This document shows, one piece after another, positions 25,021 through 37,000 of a DNA stretch of 64,000 bases (its first letter is position 1; every line of letters begins with the position of its first letter). Source of the DNA: Isoetes taiwanensis (taxonomy: Eukaryota > Streptophyta > Lycopodiopsida > Isoetales > Isoetaceae); the NCBI GenBank assembly GCA_021234155.1, contig JAJEKV010000108.1, positions 2,396,676-2,460,675 of the forward strand. Reading direction: 5' to 3'. The position numbers and the translations under genes are program-made. Under the pieces are notes generated by a model, which saw nothing but the letters and a program-made list of their open reading frames with translations, was not told the DNA's origin and did not search any database.

Positions 25021-25889
25021 ACATGTTTTCTGGAACTTTCTAATAAAGTGGTACATTTGATTCTTCTGTCTTTTAAAATTGTGATCAGTTTGATTGACCA
25101 TGTATTTATGGAAATTGATACTCTCCTTCAATATCGTTATGGTCCTTCATGCACCCCTTATTGCAAATAGCGGATTTTTTTTAGAGTAGTATGAATTTGT
25201 TATACAATACACTTTAACAATTTGATGATTTTCTGAATCATTCGTCAAGCAGATGTAGAGTCAAGGACAATGCAGGGCACAGTTTACTTCTCTGCCAGCT
25301 ACAGATTAAGTTCAGGCCTGCCATTCAGCATTACTTTAACCATTCCAAAGGCTTTATCTGCCTGAAGGCTTTAATTTCATGCTACATCTGTGTCATCTTT
25401 GTAGAAGGGACTGATTTTTGTTATGCATAAGCATCATTCCAATGCATATTATATATCAGCTCATGCTATTTCAATATTCATGTCCATGCTCAAGCATGTA
25501 GCTGTGCCAAATGTATATTCAGCAATCATGATGAAAATGACTGTTGTTGCTTCAAGACATTAATATAAAAATGTTTGTGTACTCTGTTATACATGCTGTG
25601 GCAGTCTTCTTATGTTGGAGCTTGCAGCTCTTGAGCTCTTAAATATCATTTCTGTTTTACAGTAATTGTTTGTTCATACTATTGGAACTTGACAGTCTCA
25701 AGTGCAAGTTCTAATGGGTTTCTTCTAACAATAGATGGCATGGCTCAGGCTGGAACTGATATTATGGCACGTTGTACATTAATATATGCATCCCTCCCTC
25801 CAGGAAAGTGCATATGCACTGGTAGCCTCAATAAGGATGGTGCCCATCATGGCAATGTACCTTAGAGAATCTTCAATCAGGCTTGGCAG

Positions 25890-26443
25890 ATGTTGATAGG
25901 CATTACTCGTGGAAAGAACATCATTGTAAGCAGTGGTGCTAGGGCGGAAATGGAGCTTCAAGGTCCAAATGATGTTGCTAATATGAGCACACTGTTTGGG
26001 CTCTCCATTGAGCAAGCAAGGGTGGCACTATCACAAAGTTGCAAGTACTTGTTTTGATGCCCTTGCATTTATTTTGTACTGTCTGAATCATGTATACTTC
26101 TTCTGGTAATTGCAGGTCAGCATTACTCCATGGCATTGCTCACAAGAAAACTTTGAAAGCAGCTATTCTTATTGAGAAGCTACAACCAAATAAAGATTCA
26201 ACAAATAGAAAGTCACTCTTTGATGTCCGAGAAGGTTGGGATCCACTTTCAACTTGTGCTGCTGATTGTTTTCTTCCTATCGCATCAGAAGACTCTAAGA
26301 AACAACAGGCTACAGCAGGTTGCCTTCTCACCCCACCAGCCTATGATGCAGATAACGTTGCAGGTGTAAAACCATGTCCATCCAGCAATATGAGGGACTG
26401 TACAATACTGCAGGATAATAAGGATATCTTACCAATCCTGTGA
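25890..26443 (+). CDS. RPP30: RNase P/MRP protein subunit p30 (RPP30-like), 3' exons
   Basis: Two exons encode the conserved C-terminal half of RPP30, a protein subunit of the RNase P and MRP ribonucleoproteins that process tRNA and rRNA precursors. Exon A (25890-26044, after GGCAG, donor GTACTT) encodes LIGITRGKNIIVSSGARAEM followed by ELQGPNDVANMSTLFGLS. Exon B (26116-26443, after TTGCAG) continues in frame with SALLHGIAHKKTLKAA. The TRGKNIIxSS, GPxDVANxxxLFGLS and ALLHG motifs are diagnostic. The tail is low in conservation, as in plant homologues, and ends in TGA at 26441-26443. N-terminal exons were not found; a weak IKFRPAIQ-like match near 25293 could be one. An LRR fragment begins at the stop codon, so the locus may be rearranged. 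Confidence 0.75.
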
Positions 26444-27692
26444 ACAAATACTTAGTGCGTGTTAAATCACTTCAACTACGAGACTTGTCAAATCTGGATC
26501 TGTACTCATGGCCATCAGGACTGTCTCAACTGTCGCAGCTCAGATTTCTTAACTTGAGCGGCACAAGTATTGAGAACATCACTGACATGCCAAAAGATTT
26601 GGCCAGGCTTCAAAAGCTCGAGCAAATAGATTTGAGCAGCAACTTCAACTCTGGCATGAAAGACGACATTATCAGCATCTTATGCGGCCTTAGAAGTTTT
26701 AACTCTATATCTCTGTCATCTGCTGCTCAGCTGAACACAATTCCAAGATGCTTATCCCAACTCTTTAACTTGACATACCTTGATCTGTCCCTAGTCTATC
26801 TTTCTGCTATATCAACCCATATTGACAAGTTTTCGAATCTCAAATATGGTATGATAAATAAAAAAATACCATTGCAGCTTTGCAATCTAAAAAGTCTGGG
26901 CTATTTAGAACTTGCTCACAATTCTGGCATAACTGGAAGCATTACAGCCTGCATAGGACAGCTAACAAATTTGACAGAGTTGAGTGTAGGATATTGTCAG
27001 TTGGATGGAAAGATACCAGAGAGTATTGCCAATCTTACTAAGCTCCGAAGGCTAAACCTTGGAGGAAATAACTTTGTAGGCCCTATTCCTTCCTGGCTAG
27101 GTCTTCTAACAAATCTGGAGCATCTTGATCTTAATGGTCTTGTGAATCTGGAGATAGAACAACCTTTTGATCCTAAAGGTGCTCTGTAAACTTGGTTAAA
27201 CTGCGTTACTTTACGGTGGAAGGAAATTTACTAACAGGTTCTATTCCTTCAAGTTTTGCCAAGCTGTCTAACATTGAGACATTGCAGATTACAGGGAAAA
27301 ATTTAACTGGAAGCTTGCCAGATTTTAGCAGGCTGGTCAAGTTGCAATATTGTTACATAACTGGTCGAGGAATTACTGGCACAATGCCTGCCTCTATTGG
27401 GAACTGCACTGGGTTGCAGATTTTGATGCTCCGTAACACTTTGACACATCCAATTCCAGAAACAATAAAATACTTCCATAAGTTTTATTCTCCGTTTCTT
27501 GATGGGAACAAATTGAGTGGCAGGATGCCAACGGAGTTTCGGAAACTTGGCAGCCTTTGGGACTTGAACCTTAAAGGTAACAAGCTTGGTGGCAGGATCC
27601 CTGCACAGATTTATGTGGACAATTGTTGTTTTCTTGATATTCGCAATTGCCCCATCGTTGATGTGAAAATGCAGTTAGAGTGCTTCCTTTGA
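26440..27692 (+). pseudogene. Leucine-rich-repeat protein fragment (LRR receptor-like ectodomain)
   Basis: Two frames together give about 400 residues of plant-type LRRs. The first (to 27189) includes LSQLRFLNLSGTSIENI, LFNLTYLDLSLVYLSAI, SLGYLELAHNSGITGSI and LTKLRRLNLGGNNFVGPIPS. The second (from 27192) includes LVKLRYFTVEGNLLTGSIPS, GNCTGLQILMLRN and LWDLNLKGNKLGGRIPAQI. The LxxLxLxxNxLxGxIP consensus places it with extracellular LRRs of receptor-like kinases and proteins. A frame change at about 27175-27195 interrupts it. There is no signal peptide, transmembrane segment or kinase, and no real start: the frame emerges directly from the RPP30 stop. A gene fragment is most likely. Confidence 0.7.
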
Positions 27693-28766
27693 TACAGTCA
27701 GAGTGCTTCCTTTAACTCGTTCTAATGCAATCAAAGTGTTTCCTTTAGAATTTGCATCCCCATATCTTAACATTGATGTTCTTTCTTATTAATAACGTAG
27801 GATGCTCAATGGCTATGCAAAGACCCCATCAAAGCGAAAGGTTTTCATACAGAGGTAATGCCACGGTTCTATTGCGACAGCAATAGAACCGACATTCCTT
27901 GGATGGGGACGCCTTTCTTCACATCTCCTATTTATTCATCCTCTTGTCTCATTTCCACTCATCGGCATTTTTTGAGCTCCCCTTTTACTTTTCTCTTCTT
28001 TGGCTCCTCTCGAAGTTTTTCTTTTGCCTTCTGTTGTTACGCTCTCTTGTCATGCGGTATTGGGCCGTCAAAAGTTTTCGGTTAGGCGACCCATGGTTTC
28101 CACGATGGGCGGTCCATGGTTCCACAAAGATCTTTGGGTTTCGCGTGAACATACAAGTTTTGGATTTCTTGATCACTGGGACGGTAAATCTTTCAATTGT
28201 GGTTCTTGATGTTTGTGTTTCATAGACTTAGCTGTTGCAATAAGCAGCTCTGATTGCCATTCTTTGCCTCAGTTTCTCCCCTTGGGGCATATAGCCCAGC
28301 TTCGATTTGGGCTGGGTTGTCTTTTTTTTTTCGTGCGTGTCTGGGATTGATCACTTCTTTGCTCATTTTACGCCCTTGGGGCATATAGCCCAACTTCGAT
28401 TTGGATTTGGGTCTGCGGATTGGGGCATCTGGGTTTTGGATTGAGCGGGGTTTGGCATGCCCCGGATGAAGATCCTCAGCCATCTCTGCTTCGGATTTTT
28501 GGATGTTGACGGTTTGCATATGTTTATTTTCTTGGCTGTCTGATATCTTCATGCCTGGAGGGCCGGTTTGTTCCCTTTAAACCTCGAGTCAATCGGGCCG
28601 CTTTGCGAGTATAACCGGGGATCAATCTGTCTTTGGTATGATCGAGGTCCAAAGATGAGGCGATGATTTTCATTTGGATTCGCGGATGCGGTCGGCGGCC
28701 GTGTTTCTTTGCCCATGTTTTGCACGAAGCGGCAGAGCTCCGCGCCGCTCGACCCGACCTCTGCGT

Positions 28767-28948
28767 TCTTTGCTTAGGGACGCCTCACATGTGAGCGGCA
28801 AGTTTTGCCGGACGTCAAGCCGTTCAAGACGCTCTGGTCTGAACTGCTCCAGCAGTTCGGAGACGACCGGCTCAAACGTCAAACCGGCCGTCTCAAATTT
28901 CGTTCATGTGAATGCGTTTTAATCTACATGTGAGGCGTCTCTTAGGTA
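28767..28948. repeat. GC-rich inverted-repeat island
   Basis: GACGCCTCACATGTGAG near 28779 is mirrored by ACATGTGAGGCGTCTC near 28928, flanked by TTAGG-type sequence on each side, enclosing GC-rich sequence that contains its own GCCGG/CCGGC complementarity. A small MITE or stem-loop nested in unit 1 is likely. Confidence 0.5.
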
Positions 28949-28999
28949 AGGGGATACCGGGCCGTTGCTTCCCACCATTCCTTTTTTCGGATTTCCTGG

Positions 29000-31900
29000 T
29001 TTTTGATTTAACATGGTTCGTTTTTGCATATGCCTGTTGTTCCCTTAGTAACGAATTTCTTGGTTTTAATTTAACATGGTTCGTTTTTGCATATGCCCAT
29101 GTTGTTCCGTTAGTTCCTGTCTAGTCTTGTTTGGCATGATAATTCAGGGTCTTCTACTCTCGCTACTTATCATTTACTGACCTTATTCATTACTTGTGAC
29201 ATTTATTTTTCAACATAGGTGTCTTGCATGGGTGCATGTGCTTTGCAAGTTGATATAGTTCCATGGTGAATTTGTTTAGAATAGCACATTTTTTAGCTCC
29301 CTATTGGATACTTGAATTGGCTTGGGTGTTTTGTGAGCTAGACAGAGATGCCATGGGGCAAGCTTTATGGTTTGTCCTAGGATTGGTGGCAGATCTTCCA
29401 AATTCTTTTTTTGACCAGGTTTCACCATTCTCATGCTTTCCTAGAGATCACTTACCGAGGGTTGTATGAGAGGTTTTGACTTAAAGCACTTTCATCAAAT
29501 TCGTGTGACCCTAGCTCTAATACTTGTGGCCCTAGTTTGTATGTTGGTATTATTTTGGTGTGATCTTTGCCCCTAGCCTTTTAAGTCTTCAACGAGGTTT
29601 TCTGTAGGATATCCATAGCTTGGCTTGCTCTGGGTTGCATAGTGGCTTTTTTCAAATTTGGTAGTCATATAATTTCATGCTTCGATATCGGATATCAGTT
29701 TCTCTCGAGCATTGCATATCTTGATGTGGTATTTAGTAAAATTGTATAGTTTTTGACATGATCTTGTGCTTAAATTTGACATGGGACCTTTCTTGCATCC
29801 TTATTTTGAGCATTACTGGTTCGTCTGTTTTCCTATGCTAGTTACTAGAGTTTAAGTTTTCATTTATCGTAGTTATTTTTCTCTAGTTCCTTGCTTTCAT
29901 GCGCGTTTATGCGGTTTCCTTTTTTATAAGTTCATTGCTCTAGGTATGGGTTATAACCTTCACATGCACATGCTTATTTAGTACAGTCATGCCATCTCCT
30001 CATTTTTGCTTGATAGTGCAATTGTCTCCATGGTTTTTATTGTGCATAGACGCATATTGTTTGGTAGCAGACGTTTGAACCTTTTCACGAAAGCAGGTTT
30101 ACATGGGTTGGTCGGAGTGCTTATTCCTAGACAGGTAGGTTGATGCTCGTGTCGTTGATATGCATGTTTTTTCTTATTGCTACAGTCTACACATAATTTC
30201 TTAGTCCCTATTTTCTATTTGGATGTTTCGCACTTTTTATGCTTTCTTCCTCTTTTCGTGATCCCAAAATTATGTCGTCCAACACATTACATTTTCTTTC
30301 TTGGTCGTCTTTTTCGTCTCGCATTTTTTCCTTACCTTCTTTTGTCTCATTCATCTGAGTTTTTTCTAACTGTTCTGTCTCCTTCATTTGTTCATCTCAT
30401 CTTTTGCCTTGCCGTTGTTCTTTCTGCCCTGTTAGGGTCCAGTTGCTTGGCCTTTCTATTTTTGTTTGTCCTACTTGCAGGGTTTCCCGCAGATTTTCTT
30501 ATCTTTATGTGTTTACATATATATTTCCTAGCCGGTATGGTTGTCTCATATTCATATCTGGGTTACATAGATTTTTTCTAGCCACTCCTATGGTCATCTT
30601 ACTCTCTTAACCCCATTTGCTTCTATGATCAGGTTCCTTTCATGCTTTACATTTCCTTCTATCCCCTTCACTTGTTTTCGTTTGGATGCTTTCAGGTTTA
30701 TCTTCCACATTTGTTTCTAGGCATCACGTGCTCCTTTCATTCGAGTCGTCGTCTGCATCTTGTCTACCTTATGAATATGCTATCTTGGTTCTCTTGCTTT
30801 AGGGTTTTTTCTTGTCCCTTGTGAATACTTTATTTAGTATTATGGCTGTTGTTTCCAACATTAATGTAGATAGGTTATATGCTCTTTTTCCTCGTGTGTT
30901 CTAGTTTACGACTGCGCAATTGTTTTTTCTATTATGGTGTTGGTCGTGTGTATTCACGAGATCAGTGCAGGCTCCTTTCTATAACTTCTCGGTTCTTGCT
31001 GATGTAGGTCTTTGAGGGCCTGCTCGCGCTCTTTCTCATGGTTACCTCTGTGTGCTTGTTTGACATTGCATTATTCGACCTTACATTTGCGACCTTAACT
31101 ATGTTGTCCTTATGTACTTTGTTCCTCTGTTCACGAGCCCTTTATTTTTCCTGTTTTTTTTTACAATTATATCTTGTTTGTCTCTTTGTCCTGCATGTTG
31201 ATCCTTACCTCTTGATCCACACTCCTTGATCCTCCTCTGTATCTTTCACTTACCCTTTTTGAAGCATCCTTTCTTTGGTTTCTCATACTAACCATCTAGG
31301 AGCATTGTTGTGCTTATACAAAGGACTTTTCTCAGGTTTGTGGCATCCTTAGTCAGGTTTGTTTGCAAGCATGCTTTCTTTGATCTCATATCCACATCTC
31401 GCATGCAGGTTTGCAACATGTTGTTCGATGATTTATTTTTTATTTTCTTTGCGAGCATATTCTCTTGGATTTCATAGTCGACTCTTGCAAGCATATTAGA
31501 ATAACTTGTTTATATAGTTCAGCGTCTAGTTTACTTATGTGTGTATTGGCACGATTATCTTTCTTTAAGTATCTTATGTGTTTTGGTTCATATTTTGATT
31601 TGTTTCTTGAGTTTTGCTCATTCCATTTTCCATCGTTACATCATGATTTCACAATCATTGATCGATTGTTTCTGGCTTTTCACGTTTGAGATATCTGGCA
31701 TGCTACGAGGCATGTTTAATTCCATTATCTCTTGTCTCCTTTTATTTCATACTTTTTCGTTTGATTCTGTAACATCTGTTTTATTGCTCCATGGTGATGG
31801 TCTTCTTTTTTGTCATCTTAGATCATATTACTCTTCTTACTCCTCCGACCCACTTTTGTGCCCTTTAATCCTGTTAGTTTGTGACCTATTGCCTTGCTTA

Positions 31901-33200
31901 CCCCTTTGTGCCACTGTCGTAGTTCTCTTATTTCTTCTTTGGTCCTTTGGTTTTCAGTGGCTCCCACATTTGTCTCTAGGCGTCTTGTGCTCCTTTTGTC
32001 GTCTTCTGCATCTTGTCTTTCTTGTGAATATGGCCATCTTGGTTTCTCACTCCTGTCTTGAATTATTATGCTCCTTTCAAGGGCTATTCTTGCTAGTTTC
32101 AAGAGTTGAAGGTAGTTATCAAATTTCTATGGTTTTATTGGTATTTTCTTTTTTATGAAATGTTATCTCCTCGGATTTCTTTGATTTATTGCAGTTTACA
32201 ATTGTCACTATGGTTCTACTGGTGCATGTTGATCTTTTGTTATGATATGGAGGTTGTGTCATGACATCCTTTTTCGTTGTTCTAAGAGTCTCATCCTTCT
32301 TCATTTTTTCCACCTTAGGTTCCTCAGGCTCGTTTGTCTATCTTTACGCAAATCGTTTCTCCTATTGTTTTTGCAATATTAGTATCTCCTTTTATAGGGG
32401 TCGATTTGGACATGGATGTTCTTTCTTTGAGTTGTCATTTTGAGTTTTTCCTTTCTTTTTGGAAAGCGTTACCCTCTAGTGTTCCGTGATTGCATGTTCT
32501 AGTTTTGCTTTAGGTTTTTCTGGTGTTTCGAGATTACTTTACTGGTATTTCATATTCTAGGGCCCTTGTTTTCAACATTACCATCTTTGGGTTAGATGCT
32601 CTTTTTGTTCGTATGTTCTAGTGTTTCTGTTGTGCGAATCATGTGTTTGGTTATGGTGTTATTCACTGTCTTTGCATACTTCTCTCCAGAATTGTTTTGA
32701 GGGCCTATTCTCGCTTTTCCTCAGTGTTTCTCATGCTTATCCCTATGGGCGTGTAAGACATTTGTATTATGCGGCCTTGCATCATGCGACATTAAGTATG
32801 TTGTCCTTATATACTCTATTCTTTTTTGTTCACGATCCCTTTATCTTCCCATTTCTTCGTCATTATGTTTGGTTCGTCTCTTTTGTCCTTTATTCGTAAT
32901 TTCTCCTTATTTCTTTCACTTACTCTCTTGAAACGTCTTGGTCCTTCTTGAAACATCTTGATGTTTGCTCTCCTTCGTTTGTTCGTCGTCTCGCCATAGT
33001 TCTTTGCCTTCTTAGTGCCACTTTTATCGTACTCTTTGTTTTGATTCGCTTCGCCTAGCCTTTTGTTGTTGTCCCAGTTGCCTATTCTATTCCGGTCATC
33101 CTTCTTTGCGTGTTTCTCACTTTGGTTGCTCTGCCCTTTCCCCCAGTTATCTTCATTTGTCCACTTCTTTTGGGGTAGATTCCTCTTCTATCGGCCAACT
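29000..33200 (+). other. Long pyrimidine-biased non-coding interior of unit 1
   Basis: The plus strand is dominated by T and C over about 4 kb. Diverged internal repeats are visible. GCTCTTTTTCCTCGTGTGTTCTAG at about 30880 compares with a relative at about 32605, and TATGTTGTCCTTATGTACT at about 31099 with one at about 32796. A segment with TTTGTTTCTAGGCATC near 30709 has a relative near 31967. Open frames of up to 205 codons exist, but they are products of low A content and hydrophobic codon bias and match no family. Confidence 0.6.
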
Positions 33201-33458
33201 TGTTTGTCTCATAGGACCCATCCTAGGAATGCCACGGTTCTATTGCGACAGCAATAGAACCGACATTCCTTGGATGGGGACGCCTTTCTTCACATCTCCT
33301 ATTTATTCATCCTCTTGTCTCATTTCCACTCATCGGCGTTTTTTGAGCTCCCCTTTTCTGTTTTCTCTTCTTTGGCTCCTCAAGTTTCCCTCCCGCTCCT
33401 CCCTCTTGTGTCTTTTATGTGGCTCTGTAGCCTTCAGTTTTCCTTCATGGTTTCTTTT

Positions 33459-33760
33459 TCTCGGCGTGGTGTCATAGCCTCCGAGACAATTTTTGTTATT
33501 CATTTCCTCTCGGCGTGGCACTGTAGCCTCCGAGGTAGCATTAATCGGATGGTTTTTCCCGCGATAGTTTTTTCCGCGGACGGTTTCCGGTTGGTCGGCT
33601 ATTGTTTCTCATATTTATTGTTTTTTCTCGGCGTGGCGCTGTAGCCTCCGAGGCAGCACTAATCGGTTGTTTTTTCCCGCGATGGTCATTCCGCGGACGG
33701 TTCCCGATTAGTCGGCTGTTGTTTCTTTCTCGGCGTGGCCTTGGAGCCTCCGAGTCTTCT
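33459..33760 (+). repeat. Tandem repeat with CTCGGCGTGG...GTAGCCTCCGAG hairpins
   Basis: CTCGGCGTGG followed by a short spacer and AGCCTCCGAG occurs at about 33461, 33510, 33628 and 33730. CTCGG and CCGAG can pair. The later copies are separated by a conserved stretch containing TTTTTCCCGCGATGGT and CCGCGGACGGT. The repeat lies in unit 2, upstream of the H4 insertion. Confidence 0.75.
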
Positions 33761-34007
33761 TGCCTATGGCATCTAACTCATTGACGGGTTATTTTTCTTT
33801 CAGCCTTGATTCTGCAGGATTGTTTAAGGTCTTGCGGTTGCCATAGTGCGTGGGGTCGGGCTTCAATTATTTGCTTGGGTTTCCTCAAGAACCTAAGAAG
33901 GCGTGGTTCTTCTTCCCAATGAGGAGCAGTCACCGAGTCTTCTCACCTTTGCATCGACCAAGTGGCGGATAAAACCATCTTTTATGTTGTATTCTTCAGT
34001 TTCATCA

Positions 34008-37000
34008 TCTTTTATTATAATGTTATTGTGTAAGTATGTCGTCAACAAAACCCTAACCCTATTTTCGACCTTTAGGGTTTTCGTGTAGCTCCTCTTCAAC
34101 TCATGGTCTACCCAGAGCACTTCCGAAAGGCTTTCCTCGATTCAATCCTCTGTTCTATTTTCATTTGTTGTAACCGTATAAGTGCTCATATGGCCGCATC
34201 TCTGGCTATGGCGACCACAAAACCTTTTGATCCTCCATTACTCTGCGCATAAACATGGGAATATGGATCCAGCGGCTGCATCTCTGACTATGGCGAGTAT
34301 AACATTTTTGCTCTTTTTTTTTGTCTCAGCTTTCGCTATTTACGTGTTTTTTCGCTTTTAGATTTGCACCGAGACTCGGCATTAGATCTCGAGGTTTATT
34401 GCTTTAAGTGCTCATAAAAGAATATGGCCGCGATCCGTGGTCAGGCCGACCACAAAACCTTTTTTCTCCTCTCGTTCTCTCAAGGCCATCTGTTCTTCCA
34501 TGTGCTTTTATGCATAAGGCCATTAATCTAGAGCTCCATTCCATAGAGTAAGTCTAAAGATTTTAATTTCAAAACTCGCATTACTGTGGGAGTTCTCGTA
34601 AGCAAAATGTCGAGAAACCACATGGATCTTAAAATTAGACGCCAATACACAAAGAATAGAAATGTGATGAAGCATGCTTTTTCTGTATTTTACACTTGAA
34701 CTGATCTTATTTTGACCGCAAAGAATTAACCGATCTTATTTTGCAGGTGTATAACAACGGTTCTTGGTGAACTATACTGGACTTCACTTCAGGCACAGCT
34801 CATGTAAAACGAAATAGAAGGCAGATCTATTCATTCATTTGACATTATCCCCTAAACTTGCATGCCACGGGCTTCAATCCAGGTCTGAGAACATCGTACT
34901 TTGATTTTTATCATAAGTTCTTGATTGATTGGGCTTTTATTAGCGAGTTCAAGTCACACCAAAGAAACATTTTAAATACGTCTTTGCATGCCTTACGAGG
35001 TTTAAGACTTCATGCTCCAAGTAGTTAACATTGTAAGACCTTAGTGTGCACTTAATGGAAGGCACTAAACAATAGATTTGCACCATTCCTTTACGCTCAA
35101 CTGCTAGGATGCAACAGCTGCACCAGACCATGTGCACGTTTCCATGGTTTCTTGAAACAGAGATTTTTCCATGAAGTTTTTAGGATTTAGGATGTCGTAT
35201 GTCTCCCAAATTCTGAAGCCCTGGCGCATATTCAATAAACTCAAATATTGATGGACCTGCATACAGTTTTTTCTGATTTTCTGCGTTTTTGAGTGTTATT
35301 TCTTCTATTATTGTTGTTTGCTTGCATAAATAATGCTCTATTGTACAGGCCGCTTCAACTCCTACTCTATCTGGAGCACTTGAGAAAGGCTTTCCTCGAT
35401 TCAAGCCTCATTTAATTGGCTTCGAACCTTTCGGCCGGGACGGCCGCTTCAAAGGTAGGTAGCTAATTATTACTTGGTTTACATTGTTCATGTCATCAAA
35501 CCTTTAATTGTCTCTTCGATTCTCATGATTGTACACCATAGTCCGCGATGGGGTCCGGAATTGAATACTCAATACTGGAATTGATATGCTCTGAATTGAA
35601 TAATGTATAAAGAACTTAAGTTGTCTCTGTGCCTAAGTTTAGATGTTGTTTCATGCTCCTACCGTTTATCATGTTCTCACTGCTACTCATTGCCAAGATA
35701 AACCGTTTTTGCATCATCAATCTCGACCTTACAATATATGCCGCTATGTCTAGGTACCATAGGTTTTTTTGTTAACCTTAATGTCCATTTTTTTAATATA
35801 GGATTATGGACAAGAAAACATCTTAGGTGTGGTTTTAATGAATGACCTGAATAACTAGCATTGAGACCCGATAGTTGATGTTTCTCTTTTCTCGCCGCCA
35901 GAACTTAATAATGGATGCAATTCGTTTCATTTCCATTGTCGTTCCTATGTTTATAAGTGCCGACCAACTTCAATGCATAGCCCACCTTTTTAGTGCGTAA
36001 AATGCAATGGATTTTATGGGTAAGAGCTTATCTAGCTTGGCATGGGGTAGTTCTCAATTTTAAGAAAGCCGAAAGATCGCCTGCTAGCTGCCCGCATCGT
36101 AATCCAAAATAAAGAGGTGTAATAAAAGGTTTAGCTTTAAGCCTACAAAGATGCCGTATCGGGAGATGCTACTGCGTCCGAAGATGCAGCAAAACAGAGA
36201 CAGATGGTGGTATTGTGAGGACTTTGCAGCTGGGGGCTCTGTTTGGGATGTGGTATTTGTTCAACATTTATTTGAACATCTATAACAAGCAGGTACATTT
36301 AAGCATTTTGTAAGCAGATTTTTTCTGTCCTGTGCATTTTCCTCTTCCTTTGTGCTTAATCTCTATGCTGATGATCCTGTTTTCTTTTGCAGTGTGCCTA
36401 TTAATGCCAACTTGACAGTCTCTGACCCTCCTAAAAATGGTGGTTGTAACCTATTTCCTTCTATCAATTCTTTGGCAATATCATTTTCACTACTGGCAAT
36501 AGTGATGTAAACTTAGAATTTGGAGCTGCCTTTGCAATTTTCCTGCAGCATTACATTGTAGACATTATACCAGAAAAATCACCCCTGTGATAAGAGGAAA
36601 GAGCAGGTTTATTATTACTGCCTGCACTTTTTGACCTGACAGAAATATAGAATGGAATTTGATGAGTCCCATGACATGGTTCTACTATAACATGGAATAC
36701 TCATTTTTTTAACTTATGACGCACTTAAGAAAATAAAGTTTTCATTATTTGGGGAGTCTTGGATTCTCAGAGTCATTCTAATATTTACTCTACTGCGTAG
36801 AATCTTCATCGTGTTTGGCAACGTTGGAGCCCTTTTCTCCCATGCCATGATGTCTTTTCAATGGTATCCTGCAGAAAAAAAAGAACTAGAAAAGGAAGAA
36901 AACCCTCAGTATTTGTCAACAAAAGCAATACCAATTTTTTGCAGAGACTGAAATCATATATGAAACAGGGAATGTTAAAAAGAACTGAGCAGTCAATGTC

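Larger units (their letters stand above)
27852..33232 (+). mobile_element. Terminal-hairpin repeat element, unit 1 (5.4 kb, pyrimidine-rich interior)
   Basis: The unit begins CCACGGTTCTATTGC-GACA-GCAATAGAACCG, then CATTCCTTGGATGGG, and ends CCCATCCTAGGAATG. The start of about 165 bp is repeated almost exactly at 33229, and the last 38 bp are repeated at 38281-38318. CATTCCTTGGATGGG and CCCATCCTAGGAATG are inverted copies with one mismatch, acting as short terminal inverted repeats. The interior from about 29.0 to 33.2 kb is strikingly T- and C-rich on the plus strand, has diverged internal repeats, and encodes no recognisable protein. It looks like a non-autonomous element. The family is unknown to me. 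Confidence 0.5.

Noticed and set aside
31541-32158. 205-codon and similar hydrophobic frames across 30-33 kb
   Set aside because: They follow from the T/C-rich composition, show no conserved motifs and overlap in several frames.
27852-33400. The 165-bp repeats at 27.85 and 33.23 kb as LTRs of a retrotransposon
   Set aside because: Similarity stops after about 165 bp, there are no TG...CA ends, no primer-binding site and no gag-pol; a shared tail at 38.28 kb fits two head-to-tail elements better.
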